Source: Pseudomonadota bacterium (lineage in GTDB: Bacteria > Pseudomonadota > Gammaproteobacteria > Xanthomonadales > Rhodanobacteraceae). Taken from it: a stretch of 64,000 nt of DNA. This document shows positions 27,742 through 39,301 of this stretch, one piece after another. Position 1 is the stretch's first letter; every line of letters starts with the position of its first letter. A model generated the notes under the pieces. That model worked only from the letters and a program-made list of their open reading frames with translations. It had not been told where the DNA came from and ran no database searches. Where the stretch lies: NCBI GenBank assembly GCA_018240565.1, contig JAFEFO010000034.1, positions 186,001 to 250,000 of the forward strand, in the 5' to 3' direction. The position numbers were made by a program, and so were the translations under genes.

Positions 27742-29298
27742 ATGCCCGACATCGATCTTCCGACAACCGAACGCGCCCCGCCCCTGCGTGGCGCTGCGCT
27801 CGCCGCCATGACCGTGGCGGTGGCGGTCAGCACCTTCATGGAGGTGCTGGACCTGACCATCGTCAACGTGTCGGTGCCGCACATCGCCGGCAGCCTTGGC
27901 GTGAGCGCGCAGGAAGGCACCTGGGCGATCAGCTCGTATTCCCTCGCCAGTGCGGTGATGCAGCCACTCACCGGCTGGATCGCCAAGCAGTTCGGCGAAG
28001 TGCGCACGTTCTGCATTTCCGTGCTGCTGTTCGTGGCGATGTCGATGCTGTGCGGCATGGCCACGAGCATGCCGATGCTGGTCGTCGCGCGATTGCTGCA
28101 AGGCGCCGGCTCCGGGCCGATGGTGGCGCTGTCGATGGCGCTGCTGCTCAACAACTATCCGGATGCAAAAAAAGGCATCGCGCTGGCGGTGTGGGCGATG
28201 ACCGTAGTAATCGCGCCGATCTTCGGGCCGATCCTCGGCGGTTGGCTGACCGACAACTATTCCTGGCCGTGGATCTTCTACATCAACGTGCCGGTGGGCC
28301 TGCTCGCTGCGATCGTGACCTGGAACCTGCTGCGCGAACGCGAATCGAAAATCGTGCGCACGCCGATCGACAAGGTTGGCCTGTTCCTGCTCATTCTCGG
28401 CGTCGGCTGCCTGCAATTCATGCTCGACAACGGCAACGACAAGGACTGGTTTTCCTCGCCGATGATCCTGACGCTCGGCATCGTCGCCGTCGTCGCCCTG
28501 GTGTTCTTCGTCGCCTGGGAATTGACCGACCGGCACCCGGTCGTCGACCTGCACCTGTTCTCCAAGCGCAATTTCGCCGTCGGCGTCACCGCGCTGTCGT
28601 TGGGCATGGTGGCGTTCTTCGGCATCAACGTGGTGTTTCCGCTGTGGCTGCAGATCACCCTGGGCTACACGGCGACGTGGGCGGGCCTGGCCACCGCGCC
28701 GGTCGGCATCCTCGCCTTCCTGATCTCGCCGATCATCGGCAAGAACATCCAGCGCCTGGAATTGCGCTGGGTGACGACGTTCGCCTTCATCGTGTTCGGC
28801 ATCACCTCGATCTGGTTCGCGAGCTTTCCCACCGACGCCTCGTTCGGCCAGCTCGTGGTGCCGCGCTTTCTGATGGGCATCGGCATCGCCTGCTTCTTCG
28901 TGCCGCTCAATCAGGTCATCGTGTCGGGGCTGCAGCCGGATGAAATCGCCTCCGCCTCGGGCCTGGCGAACTTCTTCCGCACCATCGCCGCGAGCTTCTC
29001 CACCGCGGTCACCGTGACGATCTGGCAGCACCGCGGCGACTACCACCACGCCATGTTGGCCGAGCACCTGAACCAGGCCAGCCCCGCCACGCAAGGCTAC
29101 CTCGACCATCTGTACGCCTTTGGCGCAACGACGCAGCGCGCCTGGGCCTTGATCGAAGGCATCGTCTCGCGCGAATCGCTCACGCTCGCGGTGAACGACG
29201 TGTTCCTGCTGTGCGCCGCGTTGTTCTTCGTGATGATCCCGATCGTGTGGATCGCCAAACCGCCGTTCGGCAATGCGGGCGGTGCGGTGGGGCATTGA
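27742..29298 (+). CDS. emrB: EmrB-type DHA2 major facilitator drug exporter
   Basis: A 14-helix major facilitator transporter of the DHA2 class. Marker motifs are TFMEVLDLTIVNVSVPHIAG in helix 1 (motif D1), then LTGWIAKQFG (motif A), LQGAGSGP (motif B) and APIFGPILGGWLTD (motif C). I use the ATG at 27742 (518 residues). The ATG at 27718 lies in the repeat tail and neither has a clear ribosome site. With EmrA and the NodT protein it forms a drug pump under the MarR gene. Confidence 0.93.
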   Translation: MPDIDLPTTERAPPLRGAALAAMTVAVAVSTFMEVLDLTIVNVSVPHIAGSLGVSAQEGTWAISSYSLASAVMQPLTGWIAKQFGEVRTFCISVLLFVAMSMLCGMATSMPMLVVARLLQGAGSGPMVALSMALLLNNYPDAKKGIALAVWAMTVVIAPIFGPILGGWLTDNYSWPWIFYINVPVGLLAAIVTWNLLRERESKIVRTPIDKVGLFLLILGVGCLQFMLDNGNDKDWFSSPMILTLGIVAVVALVFFVAWELTDRHPVVDLHLFSKRNFAVGVTALSLGMVAFFGINVVFPLWLQITLGYTATWAGLATAPVGILAFLISPIIGKNIQRLELRWVTTFAFIVFGITSIWFASFPTDASFGQLVVPRFLMGIGIACFFVPLNQVIVSGLQPDEIASASGLANFFRTIAASFSTAVTVTIWQHRGDYHHAMLAEHLNQASPATQGYLDHLYAFGATTQRAWALIEGIVSRESLTLAVNDVFLLCAALFFVMIPIVWIAKPPFGNAGGAVGH

Positions 29299-29326
29299 GA
29301 AATCTCAACGCCGACCGGTGCGCCGC

Positions 29327-29621
29327 CTAGAGTCGTCCTGACCAATAAGCCTGGGCGCTTGCGGTGTGGGGCAATCGCAAGCACCTGAACGGTGTCGCCC
29401 GTTTCCCGGAAAATCAGGCTGAACGGGAACCCGCGCAGCGACGCGCGCCGAATGTCCGGCGTTTGAACCACCTTGTAGCGATGCGGCGCTTCGCAAACCC
29501 GAAGTAGCGCCGCCCGGAATGAGGCGTGATAGCGCCGCCCCAATCCTTCTGCGCGCGCATCGTAGTAAACGACCTGTTCTTCGTGCTCCAGCGCCGCAGC
29601 GGGATGCAGCACGTAGTTCAT
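29327..29621 (-). pseudogene. ParE/RelE-type toxin, frameshifted near its 3' end
   Basis: The first 91 residues match ParE-family toxins: MNYVLHPAAALEHEEQVVYY, then FPFSLIFRETGDTVQVLAIAPHRKRPG. Family members end soon after, in PGYW plus a few residues. Here the reading frame continues without stop and would run antisense into the emrB gene to 29097. Removing one A of the AA at 29347-29348 restores PGYWSGRL and a stop at 29327-29329, giving 97 residues. A single-base insertion has therefore disrupted the end, either as a real mutation or a sequence error. The ATG overlaps the antitoxin stop by four bases. Confidence 0.75.
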
Positions 29622-29851
29622 TTCAAGCGTGCCCGTACCCGCCGCTCAAGTTCGGTGGCCGTAACCAGTTTGACCCTGCCCGCATCGATCTCACGCGCGC
29701 GCCGTGACGCCTCATCGAGCCAGAGCTTTTCTGCTTCGCCCTCAGATAACTCCTCAAGACTCGCCAGTAACCGCTGCGCAAGTTTTGCGCGCTTTGCGAC
29801 GGGAAGTTCGAGGGCTTCTTTTTCCAGAGCGTTCGATTTCATGCCCGACAT
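29618..29851 (-). CDS. Addiction-module antitoxin of the ParE-type pair
   Basis: A small protein (77 residues from the start chosen) with the pattern ALELPVAKRAKLAQRLLASL followed by DEASRRAREIDAGRVKLV. This is the addiction module component family that pairs with ParE/RelE toxins. GGTGG precedes the ATG at 29851; ATG 29842 is an alternative. It is first in the pair, as usual, and lies downstream of ppsR on the same strand. Confidence 0.85.
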   Translation of the reverse strand: MSGMKSNALEKEALELPVAKRAKLAQRLLASLEELSEGEAEKLWLDEASRRAREIDAGRVKLVTATELERRVRARLK

Positions 29852-29896
29852 GCTACCACCCAATTTCGCGAATGCGAATTCCAACTCACGCCACCC

Positions 29897-30712
29897 TCAA
29901 AACATGTGTTTCTCGATCCCCAGCTGCGCAAGGATCTTGCTGGCGATTTCCTCGATCGAGGTATGCGTGGTGTTCTGAACCGGGATGTTTTCGCGGCGGA
30001 ACAACTTGTCCGCTTCGGACAGTTCATGCCGGCATTGCTCGATTTTCGCGTAGCGGCTGCCAGGCTTGCGCGCCTCGCGCACCTGTGCGAGGCGCTGCGC
30101 TTCGATGCTCAGGCCGTATAGTCGCTTGCGGAAAGGCACCAGGCGCTTGGGCAGTTCAAGCTTTTCGAGGTCTTCCTCGGTGAGCGGATAGTTCGCCGCC
30201 TTCACGCCGTAATGCAGGGCCATGTACAGGCAGGTCGGCGTCTTGCCCACGCGCGATACGCCGACAAGGATGACGTCGGCATCGGCATAGTTCACATCGA
30301 TGCCGTCGTCGTGCGTCAGCGCATAGTTGGTCGCGTTGATGCGCGATTCGTACTCGGCGAAGTCGGTGAGCCCATGCGCCTTGCCCACGCGCGGCGAGCG
30401 CTTGGTGCCCAACTCATGTTCCAGCGGCGCGATGAACGGCGCGAACACGTCCAGCATCAAGGCGCCACAGGTGGCGAGGATTTCGGTCAGCACCGGATCG
30501 ACCACGGTGTTGACCACGATCGGCCTTATGCCGCTCACGGTGAAGACGTTGCGGATGCGCGCGGCGGCGCCATGCGCCTTTTCCTCGTCGTCGACGAAGG
30601 GAATGCGCACCGTGTCGAATTCGATGCCGTCGAACTGGGTCAACACGGAATGGCCGATGGTCTCGGCGGTGATGCCGGTGCCGTCGGAGACAAAGAAGAT
30701 GGGGCGGTGCAT
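29897..30712 (-). CDS. ppsR: PEP synthetase regulatory kinase/pyrophosphorylase
   Basis: This DUF299 protein switches PpsA off by ADP-dependent phosphorylation of a threonine and on again by phosphate-dependent removal. [17 protein letters not shown] at the N-terminus and the nucleotide loop [15 protein letters not shown] identify the family. It has 271 residues. It is divergent from ppsA, its target, with a shared upstream region that includes a repeat. Confidence 0.96.
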   Translation of the reverse strand: MHRPIFFVSDGTGITAETIGHSVLTQFDGIEFDTVRIPFVDDEEKAHGAAARIRNVFTVSGIRPIVVNTVVDPVLTEILATCGALMLDVFAPFIAPLEHELGTKRSPRVGKAHGLTDFAEYESRINATNYALTHDDGIDVNYADADVILVGVSRVGKTPTCLYMALHYGVKAANYPLTEEDLEKLELPKRLVPFRKRLYGLSIEAQRLAQVREARKPGSRYAKIEQCRHELSEADKLFRRENIPVQNTTHTSIEEIASKILAQLGIEKHMF

Positions 30713-30744
30713 GGGGCAAGTGTACGTGACGTTTGCAGAAATTC

Positions 30745-30857
30745 GTCATTCCGGCAGGGACTGCCGGAATCCAGGACACTAGGATATGAGTTGTTCTACG
30801 CTGGGAGGCGACCATCCTTGGCATCTGGATCCCGGCAACCCTTGCCGGGATGACGAG
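30745..30857 (+). repeat. REP/BIME-like repeat between ppsR and ppsA
   Basis: Two palindromes face each other: ATTCCGGCAG / CTGCCGGAAT (loop GGA) at 30748-30770 and ATCCCGGCAA / TTGCCGGGAT (loop CCC) at 30829-30851. The element begins GTCAT and ends GACGAGC as at 27618-27726. It lies within the divergent ppsR-ppsA regulatory region. Confidence 0.75.
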
Positions 30858-30948
30858 CAGAAACCTTGTTTCGCCGCCCGTAAACCCCGAAAATTGGCAT
30901 CTTTTCCGCGCCCTGCGCGACCATCCCCGCATTTTCCGGAGTTTGAAC

Positions 30949-33317
<2,369 letters not shown>

Positions 33318-33321
<4 letters not shown>

Positions 33322-35330
33322 AGACCGCAACGCTGTTCGCTTGTGCTGCGCTGGCATCTTTCGGCATCGGCGCCAATGCCGCATCGTTTTCGTTCGACGA
33401 CGTCGCCAAGCTCGTTTCCCTGAGCGATCCGCAAATCTCGCCAGATGGGAAAAGCATCGTCGTGGTGCGTTCCACGCCGGACTGGAAAACCGACAAGAAC
33501 AAACTCGAACTCGATCTGGTCGACGCGAAGACCGGCGCACAGCGCGCGCTCACGTTTGAACGTGAGGGTGTCTCGTCTCCACGATGGTCGCCGGATGGAA
33601 CGCGCCTTGCCTTTCTCGCCAAGTCCGCCTTGCCCAAGGATGCGGATGGCAAGGATGGCGACGCAAAGGATGATGGCGATGCGAAAGCACAGATTTTCGT
33701 GATGTCGATGTCCGGCGGCGATGCCGTGCGCATCACCAAGGCAATACAAGGCGTCGACGAATTCACCTGGAGCCCGGACGGCACGCGCATCGCCTTCCTG
33801 ACCGAAGATCCACCGGTCAACGAAAAGGCGATCAAGGAACACAACAAATCGTTCCAGGTCACCGACGGACATTTTCTGCTGCGCGAGGCGCTCGCGCCGA
33901 CGCATGCGTGGATCGTGTCGACCAAGGGTGGCGACGCCAAGCAACTCACCCACGGCACGTACAGCCTCAAGAACGACCAGGATGCGCCCGCGCCGCTGGT
34001 TTTCAGCCGCGACGGCAAGCGCATCGTGTTCACGAAATATCCCTCGCCCTACTGGGGCCCGTCGTTCCGCAGCGTGATCGCATCGGTGGGCGTCGACGGC
34101 GGCGAGCCACAGACCCTGGTCGATGCCCAGGGTTCGACGGATTTCGCCTACGCACCGGACAGCGATCGCTTCGCCTTCCGGCGCTCGCGCAATGGCGATC
34201 AGAACAATGGCAATGCCGTGTATGTCGGTGTCGGTGGCAAGATCAGCGACGCCACTGCCGCACTGGCGCGCAATTTCAATGGCTATGCCTGGCTGCCCAA
34301 CGGCAAGGCGCTGCTGACATTCGGTGAATTGGGCACAAACTCCGTGATCTGGGAGCAGCCGGTCGATGGCAAGGCGAAACTGCTGGATCTGGGCGATGTG
34401 CAGGTTTCATCCGCACTGAGTGTTTCCACGCACGGTGCGTTCGCTTTCATCGGTGCAACGTCGACGCAACCCGCCGAGTTGTACGTGATGGAATCGCCGC
34501 AGGCCAAGCCGCGCCGGCTGACCGACGTGAACGCGTTCGTCGCCAAGCTCGACCTCGGCCGCAGCGAATCGATCGCGTGGAAAACCGAAGACGGATTCAA
34601 CGCCGATGGCGTGCTCACCTACCCGCCGGGTTTCGACAAGGCAAAAAAATATCCGCTGGTGCTGCAAATCCACGGCGGACCGGAAGCCGGTTCCACCGCG
34701 CGTTTTTCCCCGTTGACGCAACTGCTGGCCGCGCCCGGTTTCATCGTGTTCCAGCCCAATTATCGCGGCAGCACGAATCTTGGCGACGCCTACCAGCACG
34801 CAATCTTCCGCGACACCGGCGCCGGTCCCGGCAAGGACGTGATGGCCGGCGTGGACGCCGTGAACAAGCTCGGTTTCGTCGATGCGAACCGCATCGGCGT
34901 GTCCGGCTGGTCCTACGGCGGCTACATGACGACGTGGCTCACGGGCCACTACGCCATCTGGAAGGCGGCGGTGTCCGGCGCTGCGCTCACCGACTGGGTG
35001 ATGGACTACACCATCGCCTACTACCAGATGGGCGACACGTACTTCTTCGGTGGCTCGCCGTGGATCGCCAAGTACGCCGACATCTGGCGCGAACAATCAC
35101 CGATTCAGTATGCGCAAAACGTGAAGGCGCCCACGTTGATCATGGGCGACGTCGGCGACCCCAACGTGCCGCTGGTCAACAGCTACGAGTGGTACCACGC
35201 CCTGCGCGACAACGGCGTCGAGGTGCAATTCGTCGCTTACCCTGCCGATACGCATTTCCCGCGCGACATCGTGCAGACGGTGGATGTGTACCGCCGTTGG
35301 GTGGGGTGGATGGAAACGTATCTGAAATAA
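33318..35330 (+). CDS. Secreted S9 family prolyl oligopeptidase-like peptidase
   Basis: A 670-residue protein with a signal peptide ending GANA, a beta-propeller of TolB/WD-like repeats ([20 protein letters not shown] and others), and a C-terminal alpha/beta hydrolase domain. The nucleophile is Ser532 in [11 protein letters not shown] and the catalytic His is in PADTHFPRD. It fits dipeptidyl or acylaminoacyl peptidases acting on peptides in the periplasm. It overlaps ppsA by ATGA, so it may share the gluconeogenic promoter. Confidence 0.92.
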
Positions 35331-35374
35331 CCCAGCGATCGTATTGCAGGCACTGCCCCCATCCGCCTTCGGCA

Positions 35375-35399
35375 CCTTCCCCCGCGCAGCGGGGGAAGG
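35375..35399 (+). terminator. Bidirectional hairpin between convergent genes
   Basis: CCTTCCCCCGC and its exact complement with a 3-base loop lie between the S9 peptidase and the convergent DUF1993 gene. It is close in sequence to the hairpin at 73-99. Confidence 0.55.
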
Positions 35400-35423
35400 A
35401 AAAGCTGCGCGCCGCTCGATGGA

Positions 35424-35930
35424 CTAACCGCCGATGAAATCGGCCTTGCCCAACTCCACGCCGTTGTGGCGCAGGATGTTGTACGTCGTCGTGATGTGGA
35501 AATAGAAATTCGGCATCGCGTAGTAGCGCAGGTAATCCAGACCGTTGTCGAAATGCTTGTCGCCATGACGCATTTTCAGCGTAAGCGGCTTGCTTTCGCT
35601 GCCGGTGAAGTTCGCCGCGGGAATGCTGTTGATGAAGTCCCGCACCTTGGCCACACGGGCCTTCAGTTCCGCAAACGTGGTTTCGTTGTCCGGATGCGAC
35701 GGCACCTCGACGCCACCCAGGCGCGCCGCAGCGCCTTTGATCATGTCGCAAGCGATCTGCACCTGGCGCGTGAGCGCAAACATGTCCGGTGCCAGGCGCG
35801 CACCGGTCAGCACGGTTTCATCGATCTTCTTCGCCGTGGCGAATGCCGCGCCCTTGTCGAGGATCGCGGACAAACTGCCGAGCATGCGATTGGCGATCGG
35901 AACGGTCATTTCGTACATCGTGACTTGCAT
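35424..35930 (-). CDS. DUF1993 family protein
   Basis: A 168-residue protein starting MQVTMYEMTVPIANRMLGSL, a typical DUF1993 beginning, with PDMFALTRQVQIACDMIKGA and a C-terminal YYAMPNFYFHITTTYNILR. The fold is probably a DinB-like four-helix bundle, sometimes metal-binding; the late His and Tyr residues would fit. A GGAG site precedes the ATG. No pathway is indicated by the neighbours. Confidence 0.88.
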   Translation of the reverse strand: MQVTMYEMTVPIANRMLGSLSAILDKGAAFATAKKIDETVLTGARLAPDMFALTRQVQIACDMIKGAAARLGGVEVPSHPDNETTFAELKARVAKVRDFINSIPAANFTGSESKPLTLKMRHGDKHFDNGLDYLRYYAMPNFYFHITTTYNILRHNGVELGKADFIGG

Positions 35931-36035
35931 GGGAACTCCGCTGGGTTGAAAAATGACGGCGGAATTCTACTCCCTCCTCTGCGCCGAACGAACACCTCCG
36001 CAAGCCTGGAGCCAACAGCTACAATGCAGCTTGGA

Positions 36036-36172
36036 GAACTTCTTGAACCGTAGCGAGCGAAGGCAGATTGCGGGTCGCCGGAGCGCAGGAAGCGGAGCTT
36101 ACTCGAATGTAAATGAGCATTCCGAGCACCGCCGGCACGCGAGCTGCCGAGCGCAGCAGGTTCCAGAAGTTC
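36036..36172. other. 137-base folded element upstream of tRNA-Arg
   Basis: The ends GAACTTCTTGAACC (36036-36049) and GGTTCCAGAAGTTC (36159-36172) pair at 13 of 14 positions. Inside are further small inverted repeats, such as TTAC-n6-GTAA (36099-36112) and CGGCA / TGCCG (36133-36149). The base composition and lack of a good reading frame suggest a noncoding, structured or MITE-like element. It ends six bases before the tRNA. I have a sense that similar elements recur in related genomes but cannot verify this. Confidence 0.5.
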
Positions 36173-36178
36173 GATCAA

Positions 36179-36255
36179 GGCCCCGTAGCTCAGCTGGATA
36201 GAGCGCGCCCCTCCTAAGGGCGAGGTCGCCCGTTCGAATCGGGCCGGGGTCGCCA
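36179..36255 (+). tRNA. tRNA-Arg (anticodon CCT)
   Basis: A complete 77-base cloverleaf including an encoded CCA end. The acceptor stem GGCCCCG pairs with CGGGGTC, the D-arm has GCTC / GAGC, the anticodon stem CGCCC / GGGCG holds loop CTCCTAA with anticodon CCT (reads AGG), and the T-arm is GCCCG-TTCGAAT-CGGGC. AGG is a rare codon in such GC-rich genomes. Confidence 0.97.
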
Positions 36256-36277
36256 GCCTCAATGCAGCGCACGAGTG

Positions 36278-37021
36278 CTACGGGGAAGGCCCGGCGTGCG
36301 GCAGTTCCCACGCGTCAAAGCCCTGCGCAAACACCGTGTCGACTGGCCCGGCTATCGTGGTCAGTATGGCAAAGCTATTTTGTGTCGATGCCCCCGAAAA
36401 ACACTTTCCGGGCGTCCCGAAGTTCGTGCCGTCACATGCAGAATCAGCATTTGTGAATGCCTTTTCTCCGCAGCCGCTTGCAAACGACATCAAATCCGCA
36501 CAAGGCGTAACTCGATTCAGACTGAAAAGCTCCCCGATCACCATAGCTGTCGACCAGCAAACTTCATCTACGTTGCCGCCAAAGGCACTTGCAAACACGA
36601 AACCCAATGTGTTCGGTTGGTATGCGCCTGTAAACGGGGCCATTAGGCCAATACCGTCCTGCAATCCCATCGAAGTTCCCGTAGTCGTCAGCAGTACTTC
36701 ATCGCGCGGCAAGTTGCCGGGGTCATGAACAGTCAACTTGATATTGAATGGCTCCAACACCGCACGTGTGCATGCCGCTATCTGAGCGAACGTGTCACTG
36801 GAGTACGCAAACGGCTGCACCGTAACCGCCCCATAGATAACCGACGAATAACGATTAACGGCATTGTCATTGCCAGCGTAGATAGGACAGCCACCAATAC
36901 AAGTGTTGAGATAGACAAGCTTCGGAGCAGATGCAGTTTGAATGGCTGCTGAGGATTTGGCAGTTGCACATGACAGCACTGCGCCAAAGACTGCTGCAAG
37001 AAACATGAATTGGGATTTCAT
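36278..37021 (-). CDS. Secreted protein resembling an inactive metalloprotease
   Basis: A 247-residue protein with a signal peptide ([16 protein letters not shown]) and lower GC than its neighbours. From memory, [11 protein letters not shown], the Asn/Ser-rich stretch after it, and [20 protein letters not shown] resemble secreted zinc-protease-like proteins of predators and xanthomonads. In those, a motif like CWTxAxExxHSxGLDH follows. Here the matching stretch reads [17 protein letters not shown], with no zinc-binding His. If the comparison holds, this is a dead protease. Late Cys residues and QNSFAIL also fit. The C-terminal DTVFAQGFD resembles the motif of two other secreted proteins in this window. 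Confidence 0.6.
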   Translation of the reverse strand: MKSQFMFLAAVFGAVLSCATAKSSAAIQTASAPKLVYLNTCIGGCPIYAGNDNAVNRYSSVIYGAVTVQPFAYSSDTFAQIAACTRAVLEPFNIKLTVHDPGNLPRDEVLLTTTGTSMGLQDGIGLMAPFTGAYQPNTLGFVFASAFGGNVDEVCWSTAMVIGELFSLNRVTPCADLMSFASGCGEKAFTNADSACDGTNFGTPGKCFSGASTQNSFAILTTIAGPVDTVFAQGFDAWELPHAGPSP

Positions 37022-37113
37022 CGGTTGATCACCTGCTGTGCACTACCGATTGTTACGATATTTGGCGCTTTGACCTGACACACCCTGACAAACAGCCGAG
37101 ACCCAACCAGTTT

Positions 37114-37122
37114 TGCTATAAT
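37114..37122 (+). promoter_or_regulatory. Extended -10 promoter for the AmaB-like gene
   Basis: TGCTATAAT is a perfect extended -10 element, 54 bases before the ATG at 37177. The leader contains a 6-bp hairpin, CGCGCC / GGCGCG (37135-37153). The -35 region is not convincing. Confidence 0.6.
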
Positions 37123-37176
37123 TTTCAGCTATTTCGCGCCGTTCATAGGCGCGATTCCCGTCACTCTGGAGCACCT

Positions 37177-38712
37177 ATGTCCGCATCCATCCTTTCCGCC
37201 CTCGGCCTCAAACAAACCGAATCCGGCACGTATCTGGGCAATGGCGAATGGTCGAAATCGACCGGCGCCGGCGTCATCGAAGTGCTCAATCCGAGCACGC
37301 AGGAAGTCATCGGTCGCGTCAATGCCACCTCGCCAGACGACTACGAAACCATCGTCAAGCGCGCGCAGGAAGCCTTCAAGCACTGGCGCGCGGTGCCGGC
37401 GCCGCGGCGCGGCGAAGCCGTGCGCCTGTGCGGCGAAGCACTGCGCAAGCACAAGGACGCGCTGGGTTCGCTGGTCGCGCTGGAAATGGGCAAGATCAAG
37501 CCCGAGGGCGACGGCGAAGTGCAGGAGATGATCGACATCGCCGACTTCGCGCTTGGCCAGTCGCGCATGCTGTACGGCTCGACCATGCACTCCGAACGCC
37601 CCGGCCATCGCATGTACGACCAGTATCATCCGCTTGGCCTCGTCGGCATCATCAGCGCGTTCAACTTCCCGGTTGCGGTGTGGGCGTGGAATGCGTTCAT
37701 CGCCGCGGCCTGCGGCGACATCTGCATCTGGAAACCCTCGCCGAAGACGCCGTTGTCGGCGATCGCCGCGCTGAAAATCTGCAACGCCGCGCTCACGGCC
37801 GGCGGCTTCCCGGACCTGTTCTTCCTCTTCAATGACGCGGGTAGTGAACTCGCTGCAAAGTTCGTGGACGATCACCGCATCGCGCTGATCAGCTTCACCG
37901 GCTCGACTGCGGTCGGCCGCCACGTCGGCGAGCGCGTGGCCAAGCGCATGGGCCGTTCGTTGCTGGAACTCGGCGGCAACAACGCCATCATCGTCGATGA
38001 AACGGCGGACCTGAAACTCGCGATCCCGGCGATCGTGTTCGGCGCCGTCGGCACCGCCGGCCAGCGTTGCACCACCACGCGCCGCCTGTTTGTGCACGAA
38101 TCGATCTACGACAACGTGGTCGACAAACTGGTCGGTGCCTACCAGCAGGTCGAGAAGAAGATCGGCGATCCGACCCTGGCGACGACATTGATGGGCCCGC
38201 TCAACAGCCCGGACGCGGTCAAACGCTACACGAGCGCCATCGAAAAGGCCCGCGCATCCGGCGGCAAGGTGCTCACCGGCGGCAAGGCGCTCACCGACCG
38301 CCCCGGCAATTTCGTGCTGCCGACGATCATCTCGGGACTGAAGAATTCCGATGAGGTGGTGCAGACCGAAACCTTCGCGCCGATCCTGTACGTGATGCCG
38401 TTCAAGAGCATCGACGAGGCGATCCATGCGCACAACGGCGTGCCGCAGGGATTGTCGTCGGCGATCTTCACCCAGAACGTGAAGGCGGCCGAAGCCTTCC
38501 TGTCCAGCGCGGGATCCGACTGCGGCATCGCCAACGTCAACATCGGCACGTCCGGCGCGGAAATCGGCGGTGCGTTCGGCGGCGAAAAGGAAACCGGCGG
38601 TGGCCGCGAATCCGGATCGGATGCGTGGAAGGCCTACATGCGCCGCCAGACCAACACGATCAACTATTCGGACGCGTTGCCGCTGGCGCAGGGCATCAAG
38701 TTCGAGTTTTGA
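37177..38712 (+). CDS. amaB: ALDH7-type semialdehyde dehydrogenase (AmaB-like)
   Basis: A 511-residue aldehyde dehydrogenase of the ALDH7A1 / antiquitin group, which oxidises 2-aminoadipate semialdehyde (or its cyclic form, piperideine-6-carboxylate) in lysine breakdown. Glu264 in [10 protein letters not shown] is the general base and Cys298 in [14 protein letters not shown] is the nucleophile. The C-terminal [19 protein letters not shown] is characteristic. It is monocistronic with its own promoter. The glutaryl-CoA dehydrogenase at 47952 fits the same lysine route. Confidence 0.9.
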   Translation: MSASILSALGLKQTESGTYLGNGEWSKSTGAGVIEVLNPSTQEVIGRVNATSPDDYETIVKRAQEAFKHWRAVPAPRRGEAVRLCGEALRKHKDALGSLVALEMGKIKPEGDGEVQEMIDIADFALGQSRMLYGSTMHSERPGHRMYDQYHPLGLVGIISAFNFPVAVWAWNAFIAAACGDICIWKPSPKTPLSAIAALKICNAALTAGGFPDLFFLFNDAGSELAAKFVDDHRIALISFTGSTAVGRHVGERVAKRMGRSLLELGGNNAIIVDETADLKLAIPAIVFGAVGTAGQRCTTTRRLFVHESIYDNVVDKLVGAYQQVEKKIGDPTLATTLMGPLNSPDAVKRYTSAIEKARASGGKVLTGGKALTDRPGNFVLPTIISGLKNSDEVVQTETFAPILYVMPFKSIDEAIHAHNGVPQGLSSAIFTQNVKAAEAFLSSAGSDCGIANVNIGTSGAEIGGAFGGEKETGGGRESGSDAWKAYMRRQTNTINYSDALPLAQGIKFEF

Positions 38713-38733
38713 CCCGGCCCGCGTTTGTTCCGC

Positions 38734-38766
38734 CAGCATGTGCATGTTATGATAATGCACATGCTG
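38734..38766 (+). promoter_or_regulatory. 12-bp inverted repeat over the RHH gene promoter
   Basis: CAGCATGTGCAT and its exact complement ATGCACATGCTG flank a 9-base spacer that contains a -10 like element (TATGAT at 38748-38753). It ends 11 bases before the ATG of the ribbon-helix-helix gene. This is the classic arrangement for an autorepressed small regulator. Confidence 0.65.
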
Positions 38767-38777
38767 CGGAGCATCCG

Positions 38778-39098
38778 ATGAAAACCGACCGCGTCACGCT
38801 GCTCATCTCGCCCGACGACAAGCGCCAACTGCAAAGTCTGGCCGAGGATCGCGGCGTCACCGCCAGCGAACTGGTGCGCCAGGCCGTGCAGGCGTACGGC
38901 GCGAGCTCCATCGATGAAACGCGCGAACTGGCCGCGCTCACGGCCGAGCTGCGCGGTGCGATTCCGGCCATGCGCAAGAGTTTGCGCGACGCGAATACTA
39001 CCGCTGAGCGCACCATCGCCGCACTGGGCGACAGGACGCAATTCAAGATCGCCGAAGCACCGGCGCGCTACCGCGCCGGCAAGCGCCGGGCACGCTGA
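38778..39098 (+). CDS. Ribbon-helix-helix (CopG-like) regulator
   Basis: A 106-residue protein. The first 45 residues, DRVTLLISPDDKRQLQSLAE then GVTASELVRQAVQAYG, form a beta strand and two helices of a ribbon-helix-helix dimer. The rest is helical and basic at the end (AGKRRAR). It probably binds the perfect inverted repeat just upstream. The stop overlaps the next ATG by one base, so the two small genes form a unit. Confidence 0.8.
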   Translation: MKTDRVTLLISPDDKRQLQSLAEDRGVTASELVRQAVQAYGASSIDETRELAALTAELRGAIPAMRKSLRDANTTAERTIAALGDRTQFKIAEAPARYRAGKRRAR

Positions 39099-39295
39099 TG
39101 GGCGTTCTCGCCGATGCCATTTCCGCGCTCAAGGACGTGCTGCAGATGCGCGGTGACATGGATCGCCTCGCACGCAACGTCGAATCGTTGACGCAGCTCA
39201 TGACCGATCTCGACCGCCGCCTGATCCGCATCGAGACGATGGTCGAAATGGCCGGCAAACGCGCGGCTGCCCCGCCGCGGCTGCCAAAAAAATAG
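39098..39295 (+). CDS. Small coiled-coil protein of unknown function
   Basis: A 65-residue protein made mostly of amphipathic helix: MRGDMDRLARNVESLTQL, then LDRRLIRIETMVEM, with heptad-spaced leucines and isoleucines, and a Pro/Lys-rich tail. No signal peptide or toxin signature. It is translated directly after the RHH gene and ends six bases before pyrD. It could be an oligomeric partner of the RHH protein. Confidence 0.75.
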   Translation: MGVLADAISALKDVLQMRGDMDRLARNVESLTQLMTDLDRRLIRIETMVEMAGKRAAAPPRLPKK

Positions 39296-39301
39296 TCCGG
39301 C

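Noticed and set aside
29097-29326. Natural long C-terminus for the toxin
   Set aside because: It overlaps emrB antisense, resembles no ParE end, and a single-base change restores the standard ending.
30850-30948. N-terminal extension of ppsA from ATG 30850
   Set aside because: That ATG lies in the repeat tail; the GTG at 30949 has a ribosome site and gives the family length.
36179-36255. Integrated island at tRNA-Arg
   Set aside because: No integrase and no direct repeat of the tRNA 3' end was seen within the window.
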